Below are positions 1 through 10,209 of a stretch of 64,000 nucleotides of DNA, one piece after another. A program made the translations under genes and the position numbers. How positions within the stretch are numbered: position 1 is the stretch's first letter; the number at the start of each line of letters is the position of its first letter. Location: positions 2,666,001-2,730,000 of the forward strand of contig VNWV01000004.1 in NCBI GenBank assembly GCA_009801085.1, in the 5' to 3' direction. The DNA comes from Lasiodiplodia sp. COLG20. Its lineage: Eukaryota; Ascomycota; Dothideomycetes; Botryosphaeriales; Botryosphaeriaceae. The notes under the pieces were generated by a model. That model saw only the letters and a list, made by a program, of their open reading frames with translations. It ran no database searches and was not told where the DNA came from.

Positions 1-1318
1 TTCCACAACTCCACAGAATCCGCCAGGGGATTCTGTCAGCGTCGGTGTGCGTTGGTCAGGTTGCAGTGCAGAAACAGCAAGGCGGTGTCGGAAATCCGAC
101 GGGCTGCCGACGCCACGGTGATCAGTGCTCTTGCCACCCAGCCATGCTCCACCGCAGCCGCCGTCAAATGCGGAGCCGTGACATCACCACGTGTTATTAC
201 TTTCGGTTGCATGTCGGCTGCTGTGCGCTTGCCGACTGCCCATGCCTTGCATCGCCTATCGTGATCCTCTCCGGGGCCAACAATGGGCTTTTCGCTGATC
301 CGTCCTCGCACCAACAAGGAAACTTACCAACTTCGTCGCAACATTTGTCATATGCCACATCATGCCTCCGCACCGGCTATTGTAGATGCGTACGTATGCA
401 ATATTGGCGCGCCTCAACCCCGTGTTATTCGGCATGACCAGCGGTCCGTGGTCTGACCCTTCCTCTGATGTCACTGTCCAGCCTGCGAACGAGTGACACT
501 TCTCTTTCTATTGCCACTGCTTCGATCCACTGTCTTCTACTGTTAGCTAATGGTGTTCCTTCCTCTACCCTGTATTTCTGGTGAATGACACAAGTCCCTC
601 ACACTTGGTTGCCTCTGAAGCCAGCCATGGAGAGTTTCAAGCTGGAAACCAGAACGCTTGCTGCTCTTGCTCATCAAATATCAACCTGTTCATTACGCTT
701 TTGCATCTCTGTCCACATATTTACCAAGTAAGACTAATTTAAAATTGTTAAACGCAGTAAATTTCCGTGATTCTCTCAACTGCATGCCTTGGGAAAACAC
801 TTCAGGCCCGGGCCCCGAGCAAACCCCGCCAAACAGTCCAAGTAAACCTCGTCCCTGAAAGCTCTAAAATGACCTTGCTCTTTCCATTATTCCCGTCACC
901 GCCATCGTAAACAGTAATGATCACTGACCCTCCACGCCTCCACAGTGCGGCCCGCTCGAACCTCGTCTCCATCCCTCCGCACTGACGGAACCCAAAACCC
1001 CACAACGCCATCCTCGCCTCTTGCCTGTTCCTTGCACCTCTCCACTCTTTGTCCCCTGAAGTCGAGCCCTGCCTCCGTTGTTGGCGTCCCGCCTCCAATC
1101 ATCCACTTCCCATCCTGCAAGTCTCGCCTTCCGCCCTGATGCAGTGGTGCCAAGTCCGCCATTACAACCCTTGTGAAGATCTCCACATGATAAAGCCACT
1201 GCTTCATCCTTGTAAATCACCTTTTACTTAAATGAATTGCGCCCACTTGCCATTCCCTAAGATTTGCTTTATACTTAAACCAAAATCGTAGACGCATTTC
1301 TCATTGATTACCTAAGCA
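1..1318. other. Intergenic, no gene recognised
   Basis: Only short open frames on both strands with no recognisable domain or codon bias. I see no tRNA, repeat or transposon-like structure. The sequence becomes AT-richer just upstream of the tRNA-Phe gene. Confidence 0.6.
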
Positions 1319-1348
1319 GCAGCTTTAGCTCACTTGGGAGAGCGCCAG

Positions 1349-1405
1349 GTTAGTTTATCCAACTCGATCTTCCATCCTCGCAACATCACACTAACATCAC
1401 ACCAG
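1349..1405 (+). other. Extra 57-nt insertion in tRNA-Phe copy A, spliceosomal-intron-like
   Basis: Starts GTTAGTTTATC, contains CACTAACATCAC with a CTAAC branch-point-like box, and ends CCAG; exon context is CCAG before and ACTGAAG after. Its length is normal for a fungal spliceosomal intron; introns measured in this window run 49-63 nt. The same end sequences occur in copy B while the middle differs. GTTAGT and ACTAAC inside the element are also exact reverse complements, so a 6-bp helix recognised by the tRNA splicing endonuclease is an alternative reading. The splicing mechanism is inferred. Confidence 0.75.
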
Positions 1406-1412
1406 ACTGAAG

Positions 1413-1447
1413 TCCACTTCAGCCAAACATCACAAACTCTGTGCGGT
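1413..1447 (+). other. Canonical tRNA-Phe intron (35 nt), copy A
   Basis: Lies directly 3' of G37, as in known eukaryotic nuclear tRNA introns, and carries CTTCAG, which can pair with the anticodon segment CTGAAG (the A-I interaction used by the tRNA splicing endonuclease). The ends TCCACTTCAGCC and TGTGCGGT are shared with copy B. Confidence 0.85.
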
Positions 1448-1483
1448 ATCTGGAGGCACTGTGTTCGATCCACAGAAGCTGCA

Positions 1484-1555
1484 AGACTCTTGAACAAGTC
1501 TTACCGGTCTCAGACCGGTTGGAAGCCTTTCTTTTTTCCCTTTTTTTTTTTTTTT
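1484..1555 (+). terminator. Structured trailer and Pol III terminator of tRNA-Phe copy A
   Basis: Two hairpins follow the tRNA: AGACT/AGTCT (1484-1488 with 1497-1501) and ACCGGTC-TCA-GACCGGT (1503-1519). T runs come next at 1532-1537 (six) and 1541-1555 (fifteen). The same order occurs after copy B. The T runs fit Pol III termination; the role of the hairpins is unknown. Confidence 0.6.
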
Positions 1556-2757
1556 GCTCGTGCTTTCGGAAAGACGGAGAAACTATTGTGGTTGTACTGT
1601 GGCTGTACTGCGGCTCGTGCGTAATGGCTCCGCTCCGGCGCTAATCACGGAAGCAGACACGGTGCGGGTGGGTTTCGGAGAATGAGCGAAAGGCACATGC
1701 TCTGTGAAGAGTACCACCGAGGCCGAGGTAGGTGATGCAGGGTGCAGCCAATACAGGTACCTCAATTTCAAGAAGCATTCCTGAGACAACGCCATGATCC
1801 AGACTTCGACCGGGTATTTTGTAGCAGGGCGCTTTTAAAAGTTGTGGCAGGCTGTCGATATGTAAGAATACTCAATTATTTTCTGCTGTTATTTTCTGGA
1901 ATACATCAACATCAAAGTCGCAAGTTCTATATCTCTCGACTTTTTTTTCTGGTAAATAAACACACTCATTCCTGAATCCGTGGGCATCATCAACTACTCT
2001 TTCATGGCCATTAGTAGCAGGATGATGCATTCAAGAGCATGTTTGTTGACTGGTTTACCATTTTTGGTTCCTATCTCCCCCTCCTTTCCTATTCACTTAG
2101 TAAATTTGAGATAGGTAGCGCCATTGACTCTGACTTACCTTAGGCACTTCCGGGAGTACTTCGGAAATCTCGGCGTATTTATAATACTGGAAGTGTACTA
2201 ATAGAGAGAAGACCACAAAGCCATTTACTTCTTATATTATACTCACGTCATGACGGCATGGAGATTCACGAATATGAGCATGAAATTTCTGCAATGGACT
2301 CGAAATTACTATGGGCTGCTGGTGTGTAGAAAAGAAATGGTGAACTGCATCTTACAAAATCTGACACTTTGTTTTATCTGACAAGTGCCATTCTGGTAGC
2401 ACATACTAGAGCCGCTGATAAACGTGAAAACGACCTATACTTCTCACAATGGTCACCAATGCAGGAAGCCTTCTCCATGCCGCTGGCTTTAAATACTGGT
2501 ACCTCTTGACCTCTTTGTGCTCGCTTCACTCAGTCCAGAGTTACAACGAATCCATCTGTGTGGCTTAATAGCCTTGCCGAACGAGAGGCACGGGTTAAAC
2601 ACTACTATGTAGCACTCATTCCACACAGTCCATCCGCATACATGTTCAATTTGCCAGCTTCTAAAGTGCAAGAGTTTGGTGGAAAAGTATTCACGACTCT
2701 GTCAACTTTTTGTAGTTTCAAAGCTTCGCCATCCCTTCCATCTGCTATTTTTCCCCT
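1556..2757. other. Intergenic; end of a segment shared with 35.6-35.7 kb
   Basis: Short blocks at 1612-1621 (GGCTCGTGCG) and 1635-1644 (CCGGCGCTAA) recur in the same order after tRNA-Phe copy B (35660-35669 and 35703-35712), so the duplicated unit reaches about 1644. Beyond that I see only AT-rich non-coding sequence. Confidence 0.5.
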
Positions 2758-4672
2758 CTAATTCAGCTCAGTCTGAATATAATTGAAGTCCTGTAGCAGC
2801 ACATCAGTCTGTGATATCTGTCAGATTGATGTTGGTTCTTGACTTACCGCCGGGTTCAGCGTCGGAAGGTTGGTACCAGTATTGTATATGGCAAAGTGAG
2901 AACCCACAAAGTTCTGCCATCCCTCGACATAGGCCTGCAGCCACTTGTTCCCCACACTTGCCACGTACCTCGTCTCTCCTTCACCAACCGCATACCCGAA
3001 CCGATAGCCAGCCTCCTTAGCCTCAATGAACAGCCTCACGGGAGCCTCTCCCAACGCCACCCCTTCATCCTCGTGATACGTTGTATTCAACGTCGCCTCG
3101 GGCCCGCTCCTCACATGCGTAACCACCGCCCTCCTCCCCGTAACGTTACTCACCGTCACCGCAATCTCGTCATGATAATGAATGCTCAGATACACACTCA
3201 CGCCCGCCTCCTGCCGCCACCCGTCCGGCGCGAAACTCGTCAACTCCGCACTAAACGTCGTGTTAAAATCGGCCTGCTTCCGCAGCACCGCCGCGGGCGT
3301 CTCGCGCTGGCTGAGCGTGTACAAATTCCCATGCAGCCGCAACCACCCCGGCCGACTCTCGAAATCCACAAACTTCTTATACGGCGTCCGCAGGAAATAG
3401 TACCCCTTATCCACGAACCCGACCCCTGCATCAAACCCATCCCTCCACACCCTCGGCCTCTTCAGCTCATACAACACCCCGGGAACCTCCTCCCGCACCT
3501 CGCCCCCGCCACAGAACGTCGGCCAGCCGTCCGCGTCCCACTCGACCGGACACAGGAACGTCTCCCGCCCCAGCTGGCTGACGCCCGACGCGTTGCGCGG
3601 CTGCTGCGGGCGCGTCGCCAGGAAGACGGCCCACCACCGGCCGTCGGCGCCTTCGACGAGGTCCGCGTGGCCGGTCGACAGCACGGGCAGCGACATGTCT
3701 CTCCCGTTCCAGAGGACGGGGTTGTGCGGGTTGGGTTCCCACGGACCAGCAGCAGCCAGCGTGCCATTGGGAGCGAGCCGGTAGATGTTGGACTTGTGGT
3801 TCGCCTCGGTGCCCGAGTCGGCTGTCAACATGTAGATGGAACCATTGATGCGGTACAGGTGCGACCCTTCGGTCAGCGGGTAGCCCTGGTCGCGGGGGAC
3901 GGTGGTGGTGTGGAGGAGGCGGGAGGGGGTGAGCGAGTTGCCTGTCGCGGGGGAGATGGTGGTGAGCCAGTTGGCGAAGTTGCCGGTTTCGACGGATTCG
4001 GAGAAGGTCGTGGTGAGGTGCGCGACGTCGGGCGTGCCAGCCGGGTCGAAGAAGAGGTCGGGGTCGAAGCCTGGCTGGTCGACGTAGGTGGGGTCCGACC
4101 AGGTTGTTTCGTCCCAGATGTTGCGGGTTGTGACGTAGAAGGAGCGAGGGGTGCGGGTGGCCTGCGGGGGGTTGGGGTTAGTGTTTGTTTGTTTTGAAGG
4201 AGAGGAAGGGATGTACGTTGTCTGGGGGATTGATGATGTCAAACAGAGTAGTGATCAGGTAGAAGGTCCCGTTGACGTGGCGCAGGGTTGGGGCGAATAT
4301 TCCTCCGCTGGGAGCAGTGCCTCTCAGGTTCAGCTGTGATGGACGATTGAGGGCATGTCCGATGGTTTCCCATTGTATCCTTGCCCTGCATTAGCGTCTT
4401 CCGGTAAACCTTTTATTTGTCGCGCGCTTACAGATCCCTGGAATGGTGAATGGGCACACCGGGGAAGAACTCGAACGTGCTTGTTGCCAGGAAATAGTCT
4501 TCGCCAACCCTGACGATGCTGGGATCTGGGTTGAACCCCGGGATAATTGGATTCTTGAATGCATCCACAGCCCCTACTAACCCTTAGGAACCAGATGAAT
4601 GACTCGTCTGTTGGGCATACCTGAAATAAGCGCTACAATGGGGAGCCAGGCCCGTTCCAGGAGTCTCATCAT
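2758..4672 (-). CDS. Secreted GH43 glycoside hydrolase (beta-xylosidase / arabinofuranosidase type)
   Basis: Five-exon model: 4672-4621, 4573-4432, 4385-4217, 4161-2848 and 2790-2758, giving 569 aa. The introns are GT-AG with compatible phases; the last has a GTAAGT donor and leads to a short exon encoding the C-terminus [10 protein letters not shown]. Residues 1-18 look like a signal peptide ([17 protein letters not shown]). The five-blade catalytic domain starts at [13 protein letters not shown], with D34 as expected base. D154 in FDPDLFFD fits the pKa-modulating Asp, and E219 in LTEGSHLYR fits the general acid. The C-terminal third looks like the beta-sandwich of fungal xylan beta-xylosidases. 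GH43 enzymes cleave xylosyl or arabinosyl ends from hemicellulose outside the cell. A sugar transporter on the same strand lies about 560 bp upstream of the start. The exact substrate cannot be read from sequence. Confidence 0.88.
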
Positions 4673-5230
4673 GCCGTCTCAAATTGCAGAAACACGAATG
4701 CAGTTGGGAAAATGCACGTCTTCTTTAAAAATGGCATCATGCTAAAACCCCGCATTGCATTTGCTTGAGGGCAGTAAGAGCCGCAGGTGCAGTAGCTTCG
4801 CATGAGATTAGGCAAAAGTCGACCTTTACCCGTCCCGGTGGGCATGCTTACAGAGTCCCGAGTCACGAGACTGCATTTCAATATTGCACACAGATCATGT
4901 AGCCCGGAAGTTTATTCGAGGTATTACTGCATTGTTTCTATGCACATAAGGAATGGTATCAAACTCAAAATCAAATCATGACAACTGCCGCTGCAGTCGC
5001 ATCGCGGCGCAGCATCGGAAAGCGCCAAAGAGGGGTCCGGAAACTCCTCCGTGCAGCTGCATGAGCGCTGCACCCTCGCGCTCGCCTGGGTATCACCAAG
5101 TCACTCTATCTCTAGCTTCTTTCTGACTCTTTGCAATCTAGCAAGTCTAGACATCAGATCTCGCACCCCGTGCGGGCCTGTATACAAAACGGAGACGCAG
5201 TCTCCGCTTTGAAATGTTTCACCATCCAGT
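4673..5230. other. Intergenic: upstream of GH43, downstream of the transporter
   Basis: No coding signal. It should contain the GH43 promoter and the 3' UTR of the sugar transporter; I did not identify a convincing TATA box or regulator site. Confidence 0.5.
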
Positions 5231-7143
5231 TTAGGCGATCTGGGCAGCATCCTTCTCCTCGCTGGAGTAGCCTCTCCGCTGGTTGACGTCCGAGTCGTTC
5301 TCCGTGTCGGACACCATGCCGTACGAGCGGGCCTTCTCCTCGATCTCGGCCTCGGTCAGGTACGGCAGCTCCTTGGCGGCGCGGACGTAGCTCATGTTCT
5401 CGACGAAGCCCTTGGCGAAGATGATGTCGATCTCCTCGAGCGTGCGCTGCTTCGTCTCCGGGTAGAAGAAGTAGATGACGGGGAAGAAGGCGGCGTTGAC
5501 GGCGCCGAAGAACAGGTACGTGCCCCAGCCGATGTTCTCGAGCATGATGGGCGTGACCATGACGATGAGGAAGTTGAAGATCCAGTTGGTGAAGGTCGAG
5601 ATGGCGTTGGCCTTGGCGCGCGTCTTGAGCGGGTTCAGCTCCGCGGGGTACTGATTTTACAGTTAGTTTCAATGCGTTTGTGATGCTAAGAAGGCTGAAA
5701 ACTTACCAGCCAAGGCAGCGGCAGCCAGGTGGCGCCGAAGAAGGCAATGTACAGGAAGAGGCCGACGGCAGCGCCCTTGGCCGCCCCTGTCGTGCCGGGG
5801 ATGAGACAGGCGAAGACGATGACCATGGAGAGACACTGGCCGATTGTGCCAATGAGGAAGAGCTTACGACGGCCGGTGCGCTCAATGATAAACCAAGAGA
5901 CGGTCGCGAAGATGGAGTAGATGATCATGTTGACACCGCCAAGGAGGAGAGACATGTTAGGCGTCTCGCCGATGGACTCCTCAAAGAGAATGGGGAAGTA
6001 GTAGATGACGGCGTTGCAGCCTCCAATCTGCTGGAATAGCTGTGCAGACGCACCAAGCAGGCAGCGACGGAAGTGCTGGGTCTTGCCGCCGGTCAGGAGG
6101 TCGCGGTAGCTGGTGCTGCCGACGTGGCCAGAGGCACGGATCGAATCGATAATGACAGCGACTTCCATGCGAGTCTCCTCGGCATCAACAGTGTGGCCGC
6201 GGAGCGCAGCGATGACCTTGATGGCCTCCTCATGCCTGTCCTTGGTCAAGAGCCAACGGGGGGACTCGGGGAGGCCGACCATGGCAATGGCCACAACAAG
6301 ACCAAACAGACACTGGAAGGTGATGGGGAAACGCCACGACAGGTCCTGGCTGCCATACGAACAGCCGTAGTCGGTCCAGTACGCAATCATGGTACCGAAG
6401 GCAATGACTCCGCCTTCGATACAGATCAACAGACCACGGTTGGTGGACTTGGAGCATTCGGCTTGGTATGTCTGCGGGGATATTAGCACGGTAGCAGGAT
6501 AGGGAAGCGGCCGGGCAGGCTTACCGGAATGGTCGAAGTGTTGATACCGTTACCAACGCCAGTGATGGTACGGCCGATGATGAACTGGGCCATGTGATGG
6601 TACGGCTTGACAGCCGAAACCTGGATAACAACGCCGACAATCATGATGACGGCGCCGGCGATAATACCCCGTTTCCGGCCAAGCCTGTCTCCGATGATAA
6701 GCATCAGGACGGCGCCAAAAAAGCATCCTACATTGGCGCCGAGTCAGCAAGAGTCCGCCAAGCGAGTGCCCAGAGGATCTTCAGGAAGACGCTATGACGT
6801 ACCGACTTCATAAATGGCAGTGACGAATCCTTGGTATGTCTTGTTGCCCTTGGTTTCCTCGAAGTAGTCGTTGAATGGTGCGGCACCGATGATGCCGGAC
6901 ATCACGCCCTGGTCGTAGCCGAAGACTATTTGCCGGAGGTCAGTGTCGGACCACGCCGATTGGGATAGTGCTCGACTTACGCAGGAAGCCCGTGGTAGCT
7001 ACAATGGAGACGACGATGCTGAGCATCTTTCCCCGCATGCCCAGGAACCGCGGCTCCTTGACATTGATGTCGTAGCCCGTGGGGTACTGGGGCTCGGCGG
7101 GAGCAGCATTCTGCTGCTGGCTTTCGTTCTTCTGGTCAGCCAT
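5231..7143 (-). CDS. MFS sugar transporter, SP family (STL1/hexose-permease-like)
   Basis: Five exons: 7143-6981, 6925-6803, 6727-6525, 6471-5707 and 5650-5231, giving 557 aa. All junctions are GT-AG and keep frame. Family motifs: FLLFGYDQGVMSG in TM1, GDRLGRKRG between TM2 and TM3, PESPRWLL after TM6, QQIGGCNAVIYY in TM7, ERTGRRKL between TM8 and TM9, and PETKQRTLEEID after TM12. Twelve hydrophobic segments fit a plasma-membrane proton-coupled sugar or polyol importer. The cytosolic tail is acidic. The GH43 hydrolase lies next downstream on the same strand, so the pair could release and import a pentose or hexose; this is inference from position. Substrate (hexose, xylose, glycerol) is not decidable here. 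Confidence 0.9.
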
Positions 7144-10100
7144 GGTGGCGGGCCTCGAGCTGAGGAAAGGAGAACGGCGCGGTCAGACAGCGCGGACAGG
7201 AGACGCTGCAGTCTGACAGGCAGAGATTTGGGGAAAAGGGAGGAGAGAAGGAGGAGTGGTGGAACAAGGCTCAAAACGGGTGAGCCGCGGCAGTGGACAT
7301 ACTTATACGGCAGCAACGTCACATGTGCGGCAACAAGGCCAGCAGTGGGAGCGCGAATTTTTCAGAGACGAGATTACCGAATGATGCAACCTAGGTAGAT
7401 GTGCATGGTGTTTGTGGGGGGTGTGGAGAGGGCCGAGAGTCGGACAACAGGCCGCAACGGGCTGGATAAGCAATGGCGGAGACCGCCTCGTTGCTTCCCT
7501 GCGGAGGATGTCCTGGGCGGGCTGGGGCGTGGGCCTGGGGTCTGGGCAACGCGACGGTACTGGTGGATTGTGGGGGACGAGCCAAGTGCCCAGGCGGCGG
7601 GAGGCGCCGCCAAGCGCTCCGCCGCGCTCCTCCAAGACATCCAAGACGCCTTCTCCGACTCGTCCTCGCCAAACTTGCCCCCCAATTTCCCTCAGCAAGG
7701 CCAACTTTTTGGAAAGACTGCAAATTTGCCCCGTCAAACTTTCCCCGGCGTCGTCAGCGGCGTGCAAAAGTAGCCGCATGACGTTGTGTCACCCTACTTG
7801 ATGCCGACGCACATGCTACCCCGGCTCGCCGCGTACCAGGACCCCGTATTCTCCCGGCTCATGTGCCGGCTTTCGGTTGGGCCCAGCGATCTTTTCCGGC
7901 ACCGCGCGTCCCAGTTGCCCTTGTCTGAGAGAAACGGGAAGTTGTCCACCAGTGCCGTCGGATGCTCCCGAGATTTCTCCCTGCCGTGGTTGAGTGTTTC
8001 GTTGGGTAGCTTGCGAGGTAACTCGGCTCAGCTCACCAACTCCGCGCCGCTGTTGGATTCTGACGCCAAGGCTGCCAGGAGAAGGCACAGCTGAGCCGGT
8101 GGAGTCCCCGTCCCAGTTGGGCCGTGGCGTGGTGTTGCCTCCTTGAAGTTGCGTCTCAGTACGCAAGCGTCAACTGCACGAGTCAGCTTCAGGGCGACAG
8201 GACCCACCCCCACCTCCACTCGTCTGGAGTCCCGCCTTCTGACTAAACGCTTCCCCCATGTCTCGGTTGGTGCAATCTCTCGTGCGTTCGGCCAACATTC
8301 GGATTACCTGATGCCAACATCAGCGCATATAGGTTGCATTCATTCAATATGATTCGCGTAAATCTTTTTCGTTCAGCTTGAGATCTGGTGCGGGCGCCAA
8401 CACCAAAGAAGTGTATGGCAATAAAACATCAGTTAACGTTTATAGAGGATGCGCTCAATGGCATGGCCCCTGTGCCTTTCATCCTCCCTTGAATAGCTAA
8501 CATGGTCACTATTAACCTTTGAATTGCAGCCTGTGCCGTGTTGTAGCCTGTGATGTGAGAATGGACCGTGCAAAAAAGACATGGTCCCAACAGTACAACA
8601 CGTGACTGCCTGTATTAGGATCGCCGAGGAATAGCTAGCTCTGGTGGTTGCTCCAGGTAATACGTGATTTCCACATAACCCTTTGTCAAATTGGAGGAAG
8701 TGCATTTGGTCCCGTTGCATTACTCACCGATCTTGAAGGTGAACGGATGTTCAAGCCCCCGGCCGCATCTGCTAGACCCTTCCCTCGAACTCATGCATCG
8801 TTTGACAAGGTTGTTGCTGCAGCTATGCTCGGGAAGGCCCTCTAGCGTGCAGACGTGGAGACGTGAGCCGCGGATCAAAAGTGGCATCCTGGGGCATCGT
8901 CGCATTTGATCGATGGTCTATTTTAGCTGCACCGGCCCGCCCGAAACTAACGTCGACCACTGAAAACTCAGGAAAGCGGGGATCTGCGTTTCAGGCATAG
9001 CGGGTGCGATCGACAGGTACGCGGCTTTTCTCCTAGTGACATAACTGATCATCGAATTACTTTATCCGGGGCGCAAGGATATCCACTCACATGAAGCCTT
9101 TCATAACCTTTGATCCACCAGCGCGTAGGTTATATTTGATGCTTCCCTCGGCTCTGCTTACTTCCTCTTGCAGAAAGTCCTTCTGAACATCCTTTACATG
9201 GAGAATCTCCTCTGATCAGCGAATATCCGCCGGCTCGGTTGCTTGGTCCATATCCATTCCTCCATCGTCATGATAAATTGTCCATCATCTCTTCACGCCC
9301 AGCATGTAGCATACCTTTGTGTGGCGTGAATTGCTATCCCTCGTCGAACACTTTGCACAGATAAGTGGGGTGGGTGCGATAGCAGGGCTGATGATGAGAC
9401 GAGGCAGAGTCGGACCAACGTCTGTTCATCTCCATTGATTTTTTCCTCTCATTAATAGCCCTTCTGCGGTGGCAGAGGCTAGAGACAGATATGTACCGTC
9501 AGACGAGCGAGGGGAATGGTGGTTGTGTGAATTTCGGTGCTACGGTGGTGGAGTTCGGGGGGCACGCCAACGCTAGTGGGGTTTCGGTGATAAAACCATG
9601 GCCAAAATCACTCGTGAGCAATAGTACGCGGTGGTAAAGTGAATGGAATTTCATCTATTGGTTAACGTGGAATATCAGCAGGTAAAGCTAGACTTGCACG
9701 AAGGGAAGCGTGCAGTTCCCTCCGGGCCAAGCCTTAAACGATGGCAAACCAATCCCTAGTCCACAGAGCCTCAGAAAGTCTACATTCGTCTATTTTCTCC
9801 GCGTGTAACATGGACGAGATGGTACGGCGGTAGACGCGTTGAAGAAACGAAACCCGCGACCGGATGTACCAGCGACGCCGAAACCAGCGACGCTGAAGCC
9901 AGCGAGTGTGGACGGAGCAACGGTGCGCAGGTATCAAAAGCAATGACGGTTGAGATAGAGTGCGTGCAAGAGAATGGGATGGTGGTGCGAAGGGTTGGAC
10001 TTCGGTGATGAAAAGGTGTTGTGGGGGAGTGCGATCGCGGGGTTGACGCAATGCGGAGGAGACTCTGCTGACTCATTTGACGCACAGTTCACATTCACAA

Positions 10101-10209
10101 CCCACCCTTACATTCACTTTGACACCTTTACCTCCCACTCTGAATTGGCGTGTGAAACTGAGGATCATCGTCAAAAACAGGTGAAATATGAAATATTTAC
10201 GACTATCCC
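7144..10209. other. Long intergenic region upstream of the sugar transporter
   Basis: Holds the transporter promoter; a TATAAGT-like box on the minus strand lies near 7300, about 160 bp before the start codon. Open frames at 7300-8200 on both strands are compositional shadows in GC-rich DNA. From 8300 to 10200 I see no coding or RNA signal. Confidence 0.5.

Larger units (their letters stand above)
1319..1483 (+). tRNA. tRNA-Phe (GAA) with two insertions, copy A
   Basis: The mature parts are 1319-1348, 1406-1412 and 1448-1483, 73 nt in total. Acceptor GCAGCTT pairs perfectly with AAGCTGC. The rest is U8-A9, a GCTC/GAGC D stem, a CCAGA/TCTGG anticodon stem, loop CTGAAGA (anticodon GAA), variable loop AGGCA, and a CTGTG/CACAG T stem closing a TTCGATC loop. 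The A box lies in the first exon and the B box in the last. The 1413-1447 insertion is a canonical nuclear tRNA intron after position 37; it contains CTTCAG, complementary to the CTGAAG anticodon segment. The 1349-1405 insertion sits between positions 30 and 31, a place not normally interrupted in fungal tRNA genes, and has GT...CTAAC...CAG signals. T runs at 1532-1537 and 1541-1555 could terminate Pol III. Alternative: the head of a tRNA-derived SINE, although perfect stem pairing argues for a working tRNA. Confidence 0.88.

Noticed and set aside
45..437. 130-codon plus-strand frame near the left edge
   Set aside because: Competing frames on both strands, no domain and unusual Cys/Arg composition.
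1349..1447. One long tRNA intron from 1349 to 1447
   Set aside because: Removing it as one piece would delete ACTGAAG, which holds the anticodon; two separate removals are needed for a valid tRNA.
2839..4197. 452-codon plus-strand open frame
   Set aside because: Exact shadow of the GH43 gene; Arg/Pro/Gly-rich translation without a domain.
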